DNA of 64,000 bases from Monodelphis domestica (GCF_027887165.1 NC_077228.1:211085635-211149634), one strand, 5' to 3'. Positions 45,001 to 56,644 are shown, numbered from the stretch's first letter. The notes: generated from the sequence alone by a model not told the origin. Numbers and translations are program-made.

Positions 45001-45646
45001 ATCACAAAATGTAAAATAAACAATTTTGATTACATCAAATTAAAAAGATTTGTTCAAACAAAACCAATGTAACCAAAATGAGAAGGGAAGCAACAAATTG
45101 GGAAACAATCTTTATAACAAAAATCTCAGACAAAGGTCTAATTACTCAATTTTATAAAGAGCTAAATCAATTGTACAAAAAAATCAAGCCATTCTCCAAT
45201 TGACAAATGGGCAAAGGATATGAACAGGCAGTTTTCAGCCAAAGATGTAAAAACTATTATAAAGCACATGAAAAAGTGCTCTAAATCTCTTATAATCAGA
45301 GAGATGAAAATAAAAAAAAAAACCTTTGAGGTATCACCTCACACTTAGCAGATTGGCTAACATGACAGCAAAGGAAAGTAATGAATTCTGGAGGGGATGT
45401 GGCAAAGTCGGGACATTAATTCATTGCTGGTGGGGTTGTGAATTGATCCAACCATTCTGGAGGGCAATTTGGAACTATGCCCAAGGGGAGATAAAAGACT
45501 GTCTGCCCTTTGATCCAGCCATAGCACTGCTGGGTTTGTACCCCAAAGAGATAATAAGGAAGACTTGTACAAGAATATTCATAGCTGCGCTCTTTGTGGT
45601 GGCAAAAAATTGGACAATGAAGGGATGCCCTTCAATTGTGGAATGA
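42041..45646 (+). pseudogene. L1 ORF2 of the second L1, broken by several changes
   Basis: Starts MLGNTQLVIITLNVNGMNS in the +2-mod frame of 42002-42787. Endonuclease to SDHNAMKIIISKGTW, then a TGA at 42785-42787. Further frames: 42800-42997 (MILQNWLVKEQIIETINNF), 43404-43859 ([53 protein letters not shown]), 43965-44222 ([32 protein letters not shown]), 44215-45072 (C-terminal region) and 45326-45646 with the Cys motif GCGKVGTLIHCWWGCE. FVEDM replaces the catalytic FADDM, so the first Asp is Glu. At least five breaks. Confidence 0.85.
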
Positions 45647-46090
45647 GTGAACAAATTGTGGTATATGTTGGTGATGGAATACTACTGTGCTAAAAGGAAT
45701 AATAAAGTGGAGGAATTCCATGGAGACTGGAACAACCTCCAGGAAGTGATGCAGAGCAAAAGGAGCAGAACCAGGAAAACATTGTACACAGAGACTGAAA
45801 CACTGTGGTACAATTGAATGTAATGGTGTCATTAGTGTATGTAATGTATTTAGAATGTAATTAGTGTCAATACAACATTCCTGAACATTCTGCAGGGATC
45901 TAGAAGAAAAAACACTAGCCATAAGCAGAGGACAAATTGTGGGATTAAAAACACCGAGGAAAAGCATCTGTTTGACTACAGGGGTGGAGGGGTCAGCTAT
46001 GGGAGGGGTGGTGGGAGGGGGGGAGGAAAAGAAAATTATCTTTGTTTCCAATGAATACTGTGTGAAAATGACCAAATAAAAAATGTTTTA
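45647..46090 (+). mobile_element. L1 3' UTR and A-rich end
   Basis: ggaatactactgtgctaaaa, ggagcagaaccaggaaaaca, gacaaattgtgggattaaaa, a G-rich run (ggggtggtgggaggggggga), then tgtgaaaatgaccaaataaa at the end. The target duplication follows. Confidence 0.85.
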
Positions 46091-46105
46091 AAAAAATTCT
46101 TTTCC

Positions 46106-46870
46106 TTAGTGAATTTTTGTGCCTCTTTTACCAGTAGGCCAACTCTGTTTTTTAAACTAATATTTTCTTCAGTGTTTTTATGCCTCTTTTTCCAATCTGT
46201 CCTCTTTTCATAATCTTCTTACATTACTCTCATACTCTCATACTTTCATTTCTTTCTCCAATTTTTCCTCTACAACTCTTATCTCTTTAACTCTTTTAGG
46301 AATTTGTATTGAACTTGGATCTAATTAGCATTTTTCTTTAAGACTTTGCTTATAACTCTTTCACAATATCTTTTTCTTGGTCTTCCCTGCCACTACAGTA
46401 GATTTTTGTAGTCAAGTTCATTTTTTGTTTTTTTGGTCATTTTCTCAGCCTAGTCTTGACTTTGAACTTTATAGCTCTGCTAACCTAGGGGTTGGAAGGC
46501 ACAATGCCAAGCTTCAGACTTCTTCATGCTACTGTTTTCAGAACTAGTTCTGGGGATCTACAAGTTTTGGGTGTTTCCAACATGTTCTGATCTAGGGAAA
46601 AGTGTGGACACTTGTCTGTACTCTGGTCATTATCCAGAAAGGGTCCCTGCTTTCATGTAGCTACAAGTGCTAGAGCTCCTTAGGACCCTGGAATTGTGAC
46701 CAGGTCCTCTGCTTCCCTGTAGCTGTAAGCTCTAAGGTTTGTCTTTGCCTTTGAACTGTAACCAAGATCTACTTGTGGGCAATAGAGTTGTCAATCAGCT
46801 TCAGCTACACACAGTGCTACCAAAGGGCCTCCTATAATCTCATTCTGAGTAGTGATATACCCCCTTACTG
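46106..46870 (-). mobile_element. old L1 (minus), ORF1 start and 5' UTR
   Basis: The continuation of the L1 at 32385-35114: ORF1 complement (cctcttttaccagtaggcca, atttctttctccaatttttc), then its 5' UTR (gaactttatagctctgctaa, gaccaggtcctctgcttccc). The 5' end is lost near 46870, where LTR-like sequence begins. Confidence 0.8.
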
Positions 46871-46889
46871 TGTCTGGATTGAGAGATCA

Positions 46890-47830
46890 TGAAAATGTTG
46901 TTGCCACTGTCTATTTCCAAGGTCTTGTTAAATTTATGGTTGAACTGAATAATATTTTAGTTGGTTGCCAGGGATTTAATTACTAAATCCCAAATGAATT
47001 AAGAGGCCCCAGCCAAGGGAAAAGAGTCTCAAGAATGATGGACCTCTCCAGAAACTGGTGCCTCCAAAAAGGCCAAGGGAAAGGGAGTTAGCTTTTATAC
47101 TCACCACGTGTCAGTTCAAAGGAACAGGGTCACCAGGAAAAACAGGTCCAGTCAGGACTCTTCTGAATGAAGAAAATTCTCCACTCCAGTAGAACTGCCA
47201 GTAGAACTCTAGCAGAACTCTCTCTCACAGGAGATTCCACTCCAAGTGAGAGTTCCAAGTTGAATTGCCTTCAGGCAGTTGTTACTTTCTTTTAAAGACC
47301 TTTTTTCTTGCATCACTTCCCTTCATCTTTATATCTACCAATCACAGCTGATACTCCACTCTAGGACTGCCCAGAAGGCAGATTATGATTTGTCACTCAC
47401 TCTTTCATATGTGGGTCACAGACCTCCCACTTAGTGTGTGAGATGGGTGTTTGCACCTTTTTTGGTTAAATCCAAAATGGATAGATTTCCATACTTAATT
47501 TTTAAGTGCCATGTTTACACTTATGGGGATTCAAATCTAAAAATAGACAGATCTCTATAGTCAACTTTAAGTACCGTGCTTACACTTTGGGGATTAAATA
47601 CAAAAATAGACAGGGGATTACAATTTAATCTTCACAATCATGGAAGAGCTAAGGACCTTCATGTTACAATCGGGGAGAGTCAAATCCAATCTTCACAGTC
47701 TGCACCTGGTACTGTTGTCTCATGTGCTCTACAGTGGCCTCTACTCAGTATAATAGACCTCTTCTGACAATCTCATGGGCAGGAAAAATATCTCATCCTG
47801 ACCTTTTGTTTGCTCTGCTGCTCCAAAATT
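46890..47830 (+). mobile_element. LTR-like fossil related to the one at 23923
   Basis: ggttgccagggatttaatta, ctccactccagtagaactgc, tatctaccaatcacagctga and aggactgcccagaaggcaga parallel the order of words in the LTR at 23923-25075 (gtcgccagggaaatattccc ... catctaccaatcacag ... ggacagcccattc). No internal genes. Borders uncertain. Confidence 0.5.
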
Positions 47831-47871
47831 TTGTGCTAGGCATTATTTTAAATTTAAAGTTGCTTGTAGGT

Positions 47872-48036
47872 TATGGGTTCAAATTTGACCTTAGACATTT
47901 CCTGTCTTACCCTTGACAAATCACTTAAACATCTCCCCCACCCCCCACTCCCACCTAGCCCTTACCACTTCTCTGCCTTGGAACTGATACTGTCCATTGA
48001 TTCTAAGACAGAAAGTAAGGATTTAAATAAATAAAT
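47872..48036 (+). mobile_element. CORE-SINE, 5'-truncated
   Basis: ttatgggttcaaatttgacc to aagtaaggatttaaataaat, with duplications aaagttgcttgtag (47858-47871) and aaagttgtttgtag (48035-48048). Confidence 0.85.
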
Positions 48037-48048
48037 AAAGTTGTTTGT

Positions 48049-49650
48049 AGAGGAATATTGCATATTCAGTTGGATTGTGTTTGTTCAAATTCTTTCTGCA
48101 TCTATTGATAGAATCATGTGACTTTTATTATTTTACTATTAATATGGGCTATATCAGTAATGGCAAACCTATGGAATGGGTGCCAAAGAAGCATGCAGAG
48201 CTCTCTCTGTGAGCATGTGGCTGTCCACCCCCACCCCAAGTTCATTACTAGAAAGGCAGAGGGACTAAGGCAGAGCTGCTCCTCTCCCCCTCTCCACTGT
48301 ACCTGATGACATTTTTTTCCCATCCCCAGACCCTCTGCCCAGCCGCCAGTGGGAGCATACAGGGAATAGGGTGGGCAACTCACATAGGGCTGTGGATTTC
48401 AAAACTATTCCACCCTAATTAGACCATACTTTAGAAGATCTGATTTATCTATTTCCTGATCAATAACAATAGAGATACTTGGACTAACAGAATCAGGTCT
48501 TGGGAACTCTATATTTCTCCACCCTCCTTAGTTTAACTAGATTAGGAAGGTCTGCACCAAACTCAAGGATTAAGAATCTGAGAAAAATGGCCTTCAACAT
48601 ACATGTGCAGAAAAAGAGGACAGACCCCTGGACTGTCCTAAGTCAAGCTAAGCTATGATTGGTACAGATGAAATGCAGGAAAGTAACATAAAACTATCTA
48701 TGTAAGGCACGTCACTGGCTCTCTTTGCTTTCTTTCCCTGGAGAGGCGACTCTGGCTGGCAGCGTGCTAGGCGTTCCAGTATCTTGGAGTGGTGGCAGTT
48801 ATTTGTCTGGGTTTGGCGGTGAGTTTGCCCTTGAGCTGATTCAGGTTTAGCCATCTTGGCTGAGCCCCTTTTTGGAGTTCAGGCTGACTCCTTCCTCCTT
48901 CACACTCCAAAGCCTTACTTTCTAGATCTTCTAATCTTCCTGCCCAGTACTAGCCAGGTGGGAGAAAACCTTACTCCTTTTCCTTCTTCCTTCTCCTTAA
49001 TCTCCTCCACTATCAATGAAATCATCCTAAAATTTCCAGCTGACTTAGGTATTTTATTATTTGGGATTTTCCCTGGCAACCATTTAAATTTAGATTTAAG
49101 TCACAACGCTAAAATTATCTTTACAGGTATAGATAGAAGGGAGAAGAACACTTGGGCCACATCCCTCCCCCTATCTACACTCACTGAGGAAATTTCCCTG
49201 TGTACCCAGCATGTGGTGGTGGTGGGTGGGAGTGGGCTATACATTTTTACTTTCCTATTATTGATCTGATCTTGCATTCCTGATATCAGTCTAACCTAAT
49301 CATAGTTTATAATTTCTAAAATGCTTGCTAATATTTGAATTCAATATTTTTTGTTGCAATATTAATTAGGGATACTGGTTTATAATGTTCTTTCTCTGAC
49401 TTAGCTCTCCCTGGTTTAGGTATGCCAACAATATTTTTCACATATAAGAAGTTTAACGAGATCTCTCCTTTTTCTATTTTTGCAGAAAATTTATGTAATT
49501 GTAGCACCTCTTCTGGACTTATGACTCTGACTCATACTGGCACTGGAAATTTGGGTACTTAGAGGAGTGGAAGCTGCTTCTTTTACAATTCTCAAGGTAA
49601 TCCCCTGTTATGATTGTCCTCTGAACACTATAGCTCCCAAGCCCCCACCA
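48049..49650 (-). mobile_element. L1 ORF2 fragment (minus), split by an hAT element
   Basis: Complement of L1 ORF2 reverse-transcriptase region on both sides of the DNA element: ttctttctgcatctattgat (48090) and ttctttctctgacttagctc, cctggtttaggtatgccaac (49390-49440). Interrupted at 48154-49241. Confidence 0.75.
48154..49233. mobile_element. hAT-type DNA transposon, non-autonomous, copy A
   Basis: The left end cagtaatggcaaacctatgg is an hAT-type terminal repeat. The 8-bp words gggctata at 48146-48153 and 49234-49241 flank it in the host L1. The interior shares gacctaag-type words with copy B (gtcctaagtcaagctaagct, tggtacagatgaaatgcagg, actggctctctttgctttct). No transposase frame. The expected right terminal repeat is not seen, so the right end is probably damaged. 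Confidence 0.6.
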
Positions 49651-49655
49651 ATGTG

Positions 49656-49852
49656 GTTTTTTTTTTAACCCTTACCTTCTGTCTTAGAATTAATATTGTA
49701 TATTGGTCCCAAGGCAGAGGAGTGGTAAGGGCTAGGTAATGGGGGTGAAGTGACTTTCCCAGGGTCTCACAGATAGGAAGTGTCTGAGGCCAGATTTGAA
49801 CCTAGAACTTCCCATCTCTAGGCCTGGCTCTCTATCCACTGAGCCAATGCCC
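49656..49852 (-). mobile_element. marsupial CORE-SINE
   Basis: Complete minus copy, T-run then aacccttaccttctgtctta ... ctatccactgagccaatgcc. Target duplications ccaatgtg at 49648-49655 and 49853-49860. Confidence 0.92.
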
Positions 49853-49860
49853 CCAATGTG

Positions 49861-51000
49861 CTTCTTCTTAACCAGCAGTTTTGAGTCTAGACTCAGTTCT
49901 TTAGCAAAGGTATTTACTCAAATGGCACAAGGAATTTCCCAAGCATTTCTCCCATTTGTTCTACCATTAGTCAAATTTGGATCATACTACCTCACAAAAC
50001 AACAACAACAAAAAAAAAAAACAACAATAACAAAACAGAATCTTAGGAGAGAAGAGAAGAGCGAGTGTGAACTTAAAGTCCAATGATAATGATGCATGTG
50101 TACAGAGAATACATATGGCCAAGACAAACCATATGGAACTATACAACCTCACTGTTTTTTATTTCTTTGGAAGGCCTTCACAAAACCTATAGTGGGGTAA
50201 GTTGCTCTATTGCCCAGTTAGGTTAATTCCTCAAAGGGCATAGCTCAGCAAGATGGGTCAAACTATTGATAGATTGAGTCAAACCCATGTGTATGAATGG
50301 GGCTCCTCACTGGGCTGGGCCACTTGGATTAGACCAGGCAGGTTGCTCTTCCACCAGTGAGATGCTGCTGAACTGGATCAACCAAATTAAAGCCTCAATT
50401 TCTGGGTTCTTCTCTTGTTGCCTAGACTGTGCTAGCTAAGTCAATCCACTGGAGTCCCTGGCCTCTTTCTGTGAAGGACAGCTGTCATTGTCCACACCTT
50501 CACAACTGTAGCCTCCAGTGAGGCAAGGGATTGCAGTGCTTATTTAGCTGGAATGCTATCACATTCTTTTCAGCAAGGTCAACAAATCTTAGCCCAGAGT
50601 TGACAGAATCCTTTCTTCTTTGACTCTCTTACAGCTTTGATTTTGAGGTTTGTCATCTCCAAGCTGGAGGTGGGGATCCAGTCCATCTCTCAAGTTTAAC
50701 AATGCTTCCTGGCTCAAAGGCATCTTTCTTCAGAGAGAGACTCCATCTTTCCTTTTATATGAGACAACATGAGTTGTCTAGATGTATAGATGCAACTTGG
50801 CAATGGCAGAAAGAGAAACCTCTGGAATCTAGACCTCTCCTCTTTAAGGGAGACTGAGAATTCCACTCTGAGAAGATCCATGTCTAGATGCTGGCTCCCT
50901 CCTTCCCTGTCTTTAAGAGGGGCATTGGGCTAGAGTTATAAATATTCTTCCCCTCAAGTATGGATAGTCTAGGAATATGAGTCTGGGTCAGAATGAAAGT
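49861..51000. other. unrecognised 1.1 kb, repeat-like in composition
   Basis: Contains an A-rich run (50003-50035) and text such as cttttatatgagacaacatg and aagaggggcattgggctaga that looks LTR-like, but I cannot assign a family, borders or strand. No open frame of note. Confidence 0.3.
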
Positions 51001-51029
51001 CACTTCCTTGATCATTCTTTTTTTAAAAT

Positions 51030-51505
51030 ATAATTTTTATATATATATATAAATATATACATACATATATGTACATATACACATAATATATAACACAATA
51101 ATACATTATTTGTTATAAATGTACAAAATTATAATAAATATGCTTATCCAAGAGAAACAAATTCTCATATTAGCTATGTGTAAAAATCCATGTCTCTTTT
51201 TAAGTTATCATTTCATTTAAAAATTTTTATGTGTAACATAAATAACATGTAACATAGTAATAATATAATGCATATGATTTGTCATAAATGTAATATATTA
51301 AAATAAATATGCCTGTCTAAGAGAAACAAATTCTATCATAAACTATGTCCAAAAATCTCTTATTTTTGAAGTTACCACTTAAAAATGTATAATATATGTG
51401 ATATAATAATAATATATATGATGTTATAAATATGTAATAAATATGCTTCACCAAAAGAAACAAATTCTCACATAAGCTATAACCAAAAATCTATGTGTTG
51501 TTCTT
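51030..51505. repeat. AT-rich tandem repeat, about three units of 130-170 bp
   Basis: The word aaatatgc-t...agagaaacaaattct, followed by an agctatg-type and an aaaaatc word, recurs at about 51137, 51306 and 51439. The units differ by small indels. The last unit runs into an L1 3' UTR (minus), so the array may have grown from that L1's 3' tail. Confidence 0.75.
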
Positions 51506-51885
51506 TTCTTTCCTTCCCCAACAAGGCAGGTAATATGATATAGGCTATACGTATATTATCACATAATATATATCTCTGCTGTTCATCACACTCTGAAACA
51601 AAACACATATTGCTTACACTAGAGAAAATTCATGGAGGAAGTAGAGTGAAGAATGGTTTGCTTCAATCTATATTTGGACTCCATTTGTTCCTTCTATGGT
51701 AGTCAATATCTTTTTGCATCAGGAATCCCTTGGAGCTGTCCTGCCCTTTGCCTTGTTGATAATAGTTAAATCATTCACAGTTGATCATAAAACATTGTTG
51801 CTATTACTCAGTACACTGTTCTTCTGGTTCTGCTCACTTCACTTTGCATCAGGTCTTTCCAGGTTTTTTTGTGATCATTCTTAAG
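51506..51885 (-). mobile_element. L1 3' end (minus)
   Basis: ccttccccaacaaggcaggt, caatctatatttggactcca, tctggttctgctcacttcac, tttgcatcaggtctttccag: complement of L1 3' UTR. Confidence 0.8.
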
Positions 51886-52234
51886 GAGGTGGGTAACTTT
51901 TAGCTTAGTTCTTTCCCATCTAACAGTGGCTACACAAAAGATCATAAAAAACAAACTGATTTATTCAAGCAAAATAACAAACAGAAACTAGAGAAGTTCA
52001 TAGATTAGACGGTACCAGAAAATACATCAATATTAATGAGTGATATAGGAGGAAGGTAATATCTCAGTTCAAATGAAGAGAGGGTCTGCTGTCAATCAAG
52101 GAGATCCATTCTAGCAGTATAAAGGGAGAGCAAACTGTAAATCAGGAGTATGTTGAGGAGCTAAATTCCCTTACGTGTCTGCTGCTTCTCTCTTTCCATG
52201 CGTCTCCCCCTGTTGTTCTTCCTGTGTTTTCCAA

Positions 52235-52640
52235 GAGGACCAATTACATCATGGGGTGATGTCTTGACTTGTACATGAACTGGATTTAAGTGAGGCAGAG
52301 TTACCTTAGATGGTTAGCCTCACTCTCTCTTCCAGATTCATTTAAGTCCAGCTGCAAGCCAGAAGTCAAGATGGCAGATGTTGGGCAGGGTTGCAGTGAG
52401 CAAACTAGGCTGCACAGTGCCTGCTTCAGCTGCCTTTATAGTTTGTTGGAGCACTTGATCTCTTCTGCCCATTCTGCCTGGTGAAGTCTTCATATATTAG
52501 GGGGTAAATATCCCCTAACTCACTGATGGGCTCAAACCCTCTTGGTTACCTTCAACCTAGTGTAGCTCATCTGCCTAGACAGCTTTACGGGGTTGTGGCT
52601 ACCTCGGCTTCCCAGAACCCCAAGTGAGAATTGAGTGAAA
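52235..52640 (-). mobile_element. diverged RTE-type SINE relative
   Basis: gacttgtacatgaactggat ... ttaagtgaggcagagttacc ... gcctggtgaagtcttcatat ... cccagaaccccaagtgagaa follow the order of the SINE at 59582-60120 in the same orientation. Older or another subfamily. The stretch 51886-52234 before it is repeat-like but unassigned. Confidence 0.5.
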
Positions 52641-53454
52641 AGAACCAAAGTACACCCCCATAATCTTCAGATTCTATTTGTATGGAGGGAGCATTGCCCA
52701 TTCCACTTATGGGAAATAGTAAATGCCTCCCACTTTTCCTTCATTTTCTACCAGATGTTTTCCTTTTCCCTTCCTTGTTTTTTCTTTCCTCAAACCAGCA
52801 AATTAGACCAAAATTCCACTCTATTCTTGTGTTATTATGTTTTTTAACTCCCTCTAAGACCACTGAAGACAGTGGAATTTTGGAAGGACACAACTCTTCT
52901 CTCCCATTAGAATGTAAGGAGTTTATCATCATTTATCCCTTTTTACTAGCTTAAAGGTATTTATTGACCTTTTCAGATATCTCTTGAATCTGGGTTTCCA
53001 TTTTAATGTTTCTACTTAGTTCTGGTATTTTCATGAGTAATTCTTGAAAGCCTTTTAGTCTACTAAAAAACCCATTTTTTCCCCCTTTGGGATTATACTC
53101 CACTTTGTAGGGGAAATTATTCTTGGTTATAAATCTTTATCTTTTGCACTTTGGAAAACCATATTCTAATTTTTTAAAAATGTGTTATAATTGCTAAACA
53201 ATTTTGTATGATCCTGGCAATAGTCCCTTGATACTTGAAATCCCCTTTTTCCTGATTGCTTTTAGTATATATATTTGTATATATTGTGTAAATGCTTATT
53301 TATATGTATGTGTACATGTGTACATATGTATATATCTTTTTATAGTATATATGTGTTTATGGATAGTGTATATATATGTATATGTGTGCATATATATATA
53401 TATTTATATAGGTGGATTCTTTCATTTGTGTTTCTTTTGGTTCTAACAGATGTT
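52641..53454 (-). mobile_element. L1 traces (minus) with AT-rich microsatellite
   Basis: From about 52960: cttttcagatatctcttgaa, tccactttgtaggggaaatt, ttggttataaatctttatct read as complement of L1 ORF1. A (ta/tatg) run lies at 53270-53412. The part before 52960 is unassigned. Confidence 0.45.
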
Positions 53455-53469
53455 TGCAATTTCTTTTTT

Positions 53470-53650
53470 TTTTTAAACCCTTACCTTCTGTCTTGGCTCC
53501 AAGACAGAAGAGTAGTAAGGGCTAGGCAATGAGGGTTAAGTGACTTGCCCAGGGTCACACAGCTGGGAAGTGTCTGAGGCCAGATTTAAACCCAGGACCT
53601 CCCATCTCTAGGCCTGACTCTCAATCCACTGAGCCACCCAGCTGCCCCCA
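53470..53650 (-). mobile_element. marsupial CORE-SINE
   Basis: Complete minus copy, with duplications tgcaatttctttttt at 53455-53469 and 53651-53665. Confidence 0.95.
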
Positions 53651-53665
53651 TGCAATTTCTTTTTT

Positions 53666-53985
53666 AATTAAAAGCCTTTACTTTCAGTCTTAGTAACAAC
53701 TCTAAGACAAAAGGACAATTGGGAAGATCTGGGTTCAAATTTGACCTCAGATACTCTCTAGCTCTGTGACCCTAGGTAAGTCATTTAACCCTGCTTGCCT
53801 TACCCTTGCCCTTCTGCTTTAGAATTATTAAGACAGAAAGTAAAAATAAAAAAATAAAAATCGAAGGGTAGGCAAAAGGCATTAAGTTCCTTGCCCAAGG
53901 TCACAAAGATGGGACAAGATTTGAGGTGAGGGCCTCTGGATTGTAGGCCTGGTTTTCTATCCACTATCCAGCTGCTTCAAAGCAA
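53666..53985. mobile_element. two further CORE-SINE fragments, opposite strands
   Basis: 53720-53850 is a plus copy (gggttcaaatttgacctcag ... gacagaaagtaaaaa). 53858-53985 is a minus copy (gttccttgcccaaggtcaca ... ttctatccactatccagctg). With the copy at 53470 this makes a cluster of three within 520 bases, all in L1-derived surroundings. Confidence 0.8.
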
Positions 53986-54905
53986 TTTTCTTGAATGATT
54001 TCTTGAAACATGGTATATAAGTTCTTTGTTTATTGATAGGTTTCCAGGAATACAATAATTCTTAGAATTATTTGTTCTTAACCCATTTGTAGTCAGTTCT
54101 TTTTGAAAGCAGATGACTTGTATTTTATTTTTTTAGTCATTTGACTTTGTTCTTAATATTTCTTTTTTAATATTTAATTTTGCCTTGAGTACAGGAAAAA
54201 ACAATTTTTATTTTTAATTTTTTTAAAGTTTGAGCCAAATTCTTTCTCTCTCTTCCTCACCAACCTTGAGAATCTGAAATAGATTTTATATGTTTAATAG
54301 TATGATAATATGTGTTTAATAGGGTAAAAATGTAATTGTCTAAAAGTCTTTCAGTTCTCTTTGACCCATTTTATTTTTCATGTCTGCTAGTTAGCTAAGA
54401 TATCTCATCTCCTAATCGTTATTTATTATCCCTCTAATTTTTTCTTCAGAGCTCTTCTTTGAATTATAATTTCTTTTAAAAAACATTTTATTTTTCCCCA
54501 ATTATATGTAATTTTTCATATTCTTTATTTTTTTAACTGTTGAGTTCTAAATTCTCTTCCTCCCCCCCTTCCTGAGTTAGTAAGTAATCTGATACAGATT
54601 TTTTATGTGCATTCACATAAAATATTTCTTCATATTAGTCATTTTGTAGAAGAAATCTCAAACCAAAAAAATGAAGGAAAAAGTGAAATATAGCATGTTT
54701 TGGTCTGAATTCAGACTCTAACAGTTCCTTCTCTGGAGGCAATGGTATTTTTCCTCATAAATCTTTGGGATTGTCTTGAATCACCTAATTGCTGAGAATC
54801 ACTAGGTCATTCATAGTTCATCATACGATATTGTTGTTACTGTGTACAATGCTCTCCTGATTCTGCCCACTATTTCAAATCTAATGTCAAGTTGTTTATA
54901 CTTTT
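53986..54905 (-). mobile_element. L1 (minus): ORF1 piece followed by a 3' end
   Basis: gatttcttgaaacatggtat, tctttgtttattgataggtt are ORF1 complement; from 54475 acattttatttttccccaat, gagttctaaattctcttcct, ggtctgaattcagactctaa, gttcatcatacgatattgtt are a 3' UTR of another copy. Confidence 0.65.
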
Positions 54906-54911
54906 TGCTTT

Positions 54912-55112
54912 ATTTTTTTTTAAACACTTTACCTTCTGTTTTAGAATCAGTACTGTGTATTGATTCCAAGGAAGAAGAGTGGAAAGGGCTGGGCAATGGG
55001 GGTGAAGTGACTTGCCCAGGCTCACATAGCTAGGAGATATCAGAGATCAGATTTGAACCCAGGACCTCCTGTCTCTGGGGGCTCTCCATCCACAAAGCTA
55101 CCTAGCTGCCTC
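54912..55112 (-). mobile_element. marsupial CORE-SINE
   Basis: tttttttttaaacactttac ... ccacaaagctacctagctgc. Complete, moderately diverged. Confidence 0.9.
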
Positions 55113-55890
55113 CCTACTTCATTTCTTTATTTAAACATTTTTGTAGCTCTTGTGACAAAGACTTTTTTCTTCTGTTACTTTAATTGTACTTGGCTAGGTC
55201 CTTTTCTGATCTGGGACAACTTCTTTCGTTTCTCTTAATCCCTTTTGAAATTGTGTTTGGTGGGTTTTTTCTGGTTAGCCATATTTTCCCTTGCATGGCT
55301 CCTTTTATAACTACTTTGTTTCTACTGGGGCTCATTCAATTTTCATGATACAAACTCTCCTCATCGGCTATATTCTTACCACCTTTTTGTAGGATTCTTC
55401 CCTGGCTCAAGGAGCTTTCTCTGTGGTTTTCTTCCACCATGGTCTATGTGGGAGAGCTGAGTTTCTTTTCAACATTTGCATTTCCATCTTAACGAGTGAG
55501 ATCATAACACAAAAAGTGAGTCTGACAGATGGGAACAGCCTGTGCATCAGGCAGCCCCTGGCTACGCCAAGGGATGTTTGCAAGTGGGAATAGGGTAGAA
55601 GACACAAGTTAAAAGCTTTCCTTCACCTCCTCTTCCATGTCTTTTAGTATTTCCCCTTAATACAAGCTACCCCTATTTCTTTGGCTAAATCCAGCTTCCT
55701 TATTCAAAGACCAGCAAGATAAAAGGGTATTATTGGATAGCTCCCTTTCTCCCAGACAGTTCTCATCACTGCTTCTTTTGGAGAATTAAACTGGGCCCTT
55801 TTAGGTTCCTAACAGGTAGAGGAGAAGTTGGGAATTTTCTCTTTATTTAGCATCTAAGACCTTTTCTAAATCTTTTTCTTAAACGGTGGT
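55113..55890. other. unassigned, possibly old L1 and intergenic DNA
   Basis: A 66-codon minus frame (55407-55607) has no recognisable similarity. No RNA gene or exon is evident. Confidence 0.35.
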
Positions 55891-55892
55891 GC

Positions 55893-56118
55893 TATTTTTG
55901 CTGTTCCAGGGTTCATGGCCCCATTTGGAGTTTCAAAGACACTGGAGTAGTTTACCATTTCCTTCTCCAACTCATTTGACTGATGAGGAAATTGAGGCAA
56001 ACAGGGTTAAATGACTTGCCCAGGGCCATATAACATAAGTATCTGAAGTCAGATTTGAACTCAGAAAGATGAATCTTCCTAACTCATGTCCAATATTCTA
56101 TCCACCTAGCTGCCCCTT
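55893..56118 (-). mobile_element. long CORE-SINE (MAR1-like)
   Basis: catggccccatttggagttt, cactggagtagtttaccatt, ctccaactcatttgactgat, acagggttaaatgacttgcc, tctatccacctagctgcccc. Near complete. Confidence 0.88.
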
Positions 56119-56640
56119 TTCTAAAATAGTCTTAGCTTTTCAGGGTATTGCCTATAGATTCACAGTTTGCATCTATTTGCATCCCTTGACACAAATTGTG
56201 TTAGGAAGAGAATTTTTTTTCCTTCTGGATCAATATGGAATAGAATTTATGGCTTTTGACCAATATTAATAGAGATTAATGAAGATGGGTTTTATTCGGT
56301 AATTGATTAACCCACAGAAAGAATTCTACACTTTTGCTATCAAATTGTGTAAAGAAATACCTTAAATCTTCAAGTGCCCTTCATGCTTACATACTTTGAG
56401 AAGAGTATAACATTCATAGCCATGCACCAGACCTTCCTCTCTGAACGCTGTCTTGCCTTTCAATGTTTTCTCCTCTGTTGGCCATCTCTATGTCCTTGCT
56501 GCTACCCACCCCTTCCTAGCCTCTGAAGTACATGGATTCTCACAGTTCTTCAGGCCTAGGAAATGGAAGAAATATCCAAGACGAACTAGACCCTTTCTCG
56601 CTTGGGGTTCATTTCTTCATAGTTGTCAATTAAAGGGCCA
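56119..56640. other. non-coding, no feature recognised
   Basis: No exon or repeat that I can name; short open frames lack similarity. Confidence 0.35.
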
Positions 56641-56644
56641 CAAC

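Larger units (their letters stand above)
35115..46090 (+). mobile_element. chimera of two L1 elements in one insertion
   Basis: Flanked by one target duplication, aaaaaattcttttc (35101-35114 and 46092-46105), set in the minus-strand L1. The 5' portion (35115-39402) is one L1 from its 5' UTR to about codon 385 of ORF2. At 39403 a second L1 begins with its own 5' UTR (gggagtcaagatggtggcct) and runs complete to a 3' end at 46090. No second target duplication and no remaining ORF2 or 3' UTR of the first L1 are found. Its total length of about 11 kb is far beyond one L1. See the findings. Confidence 0.8.
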
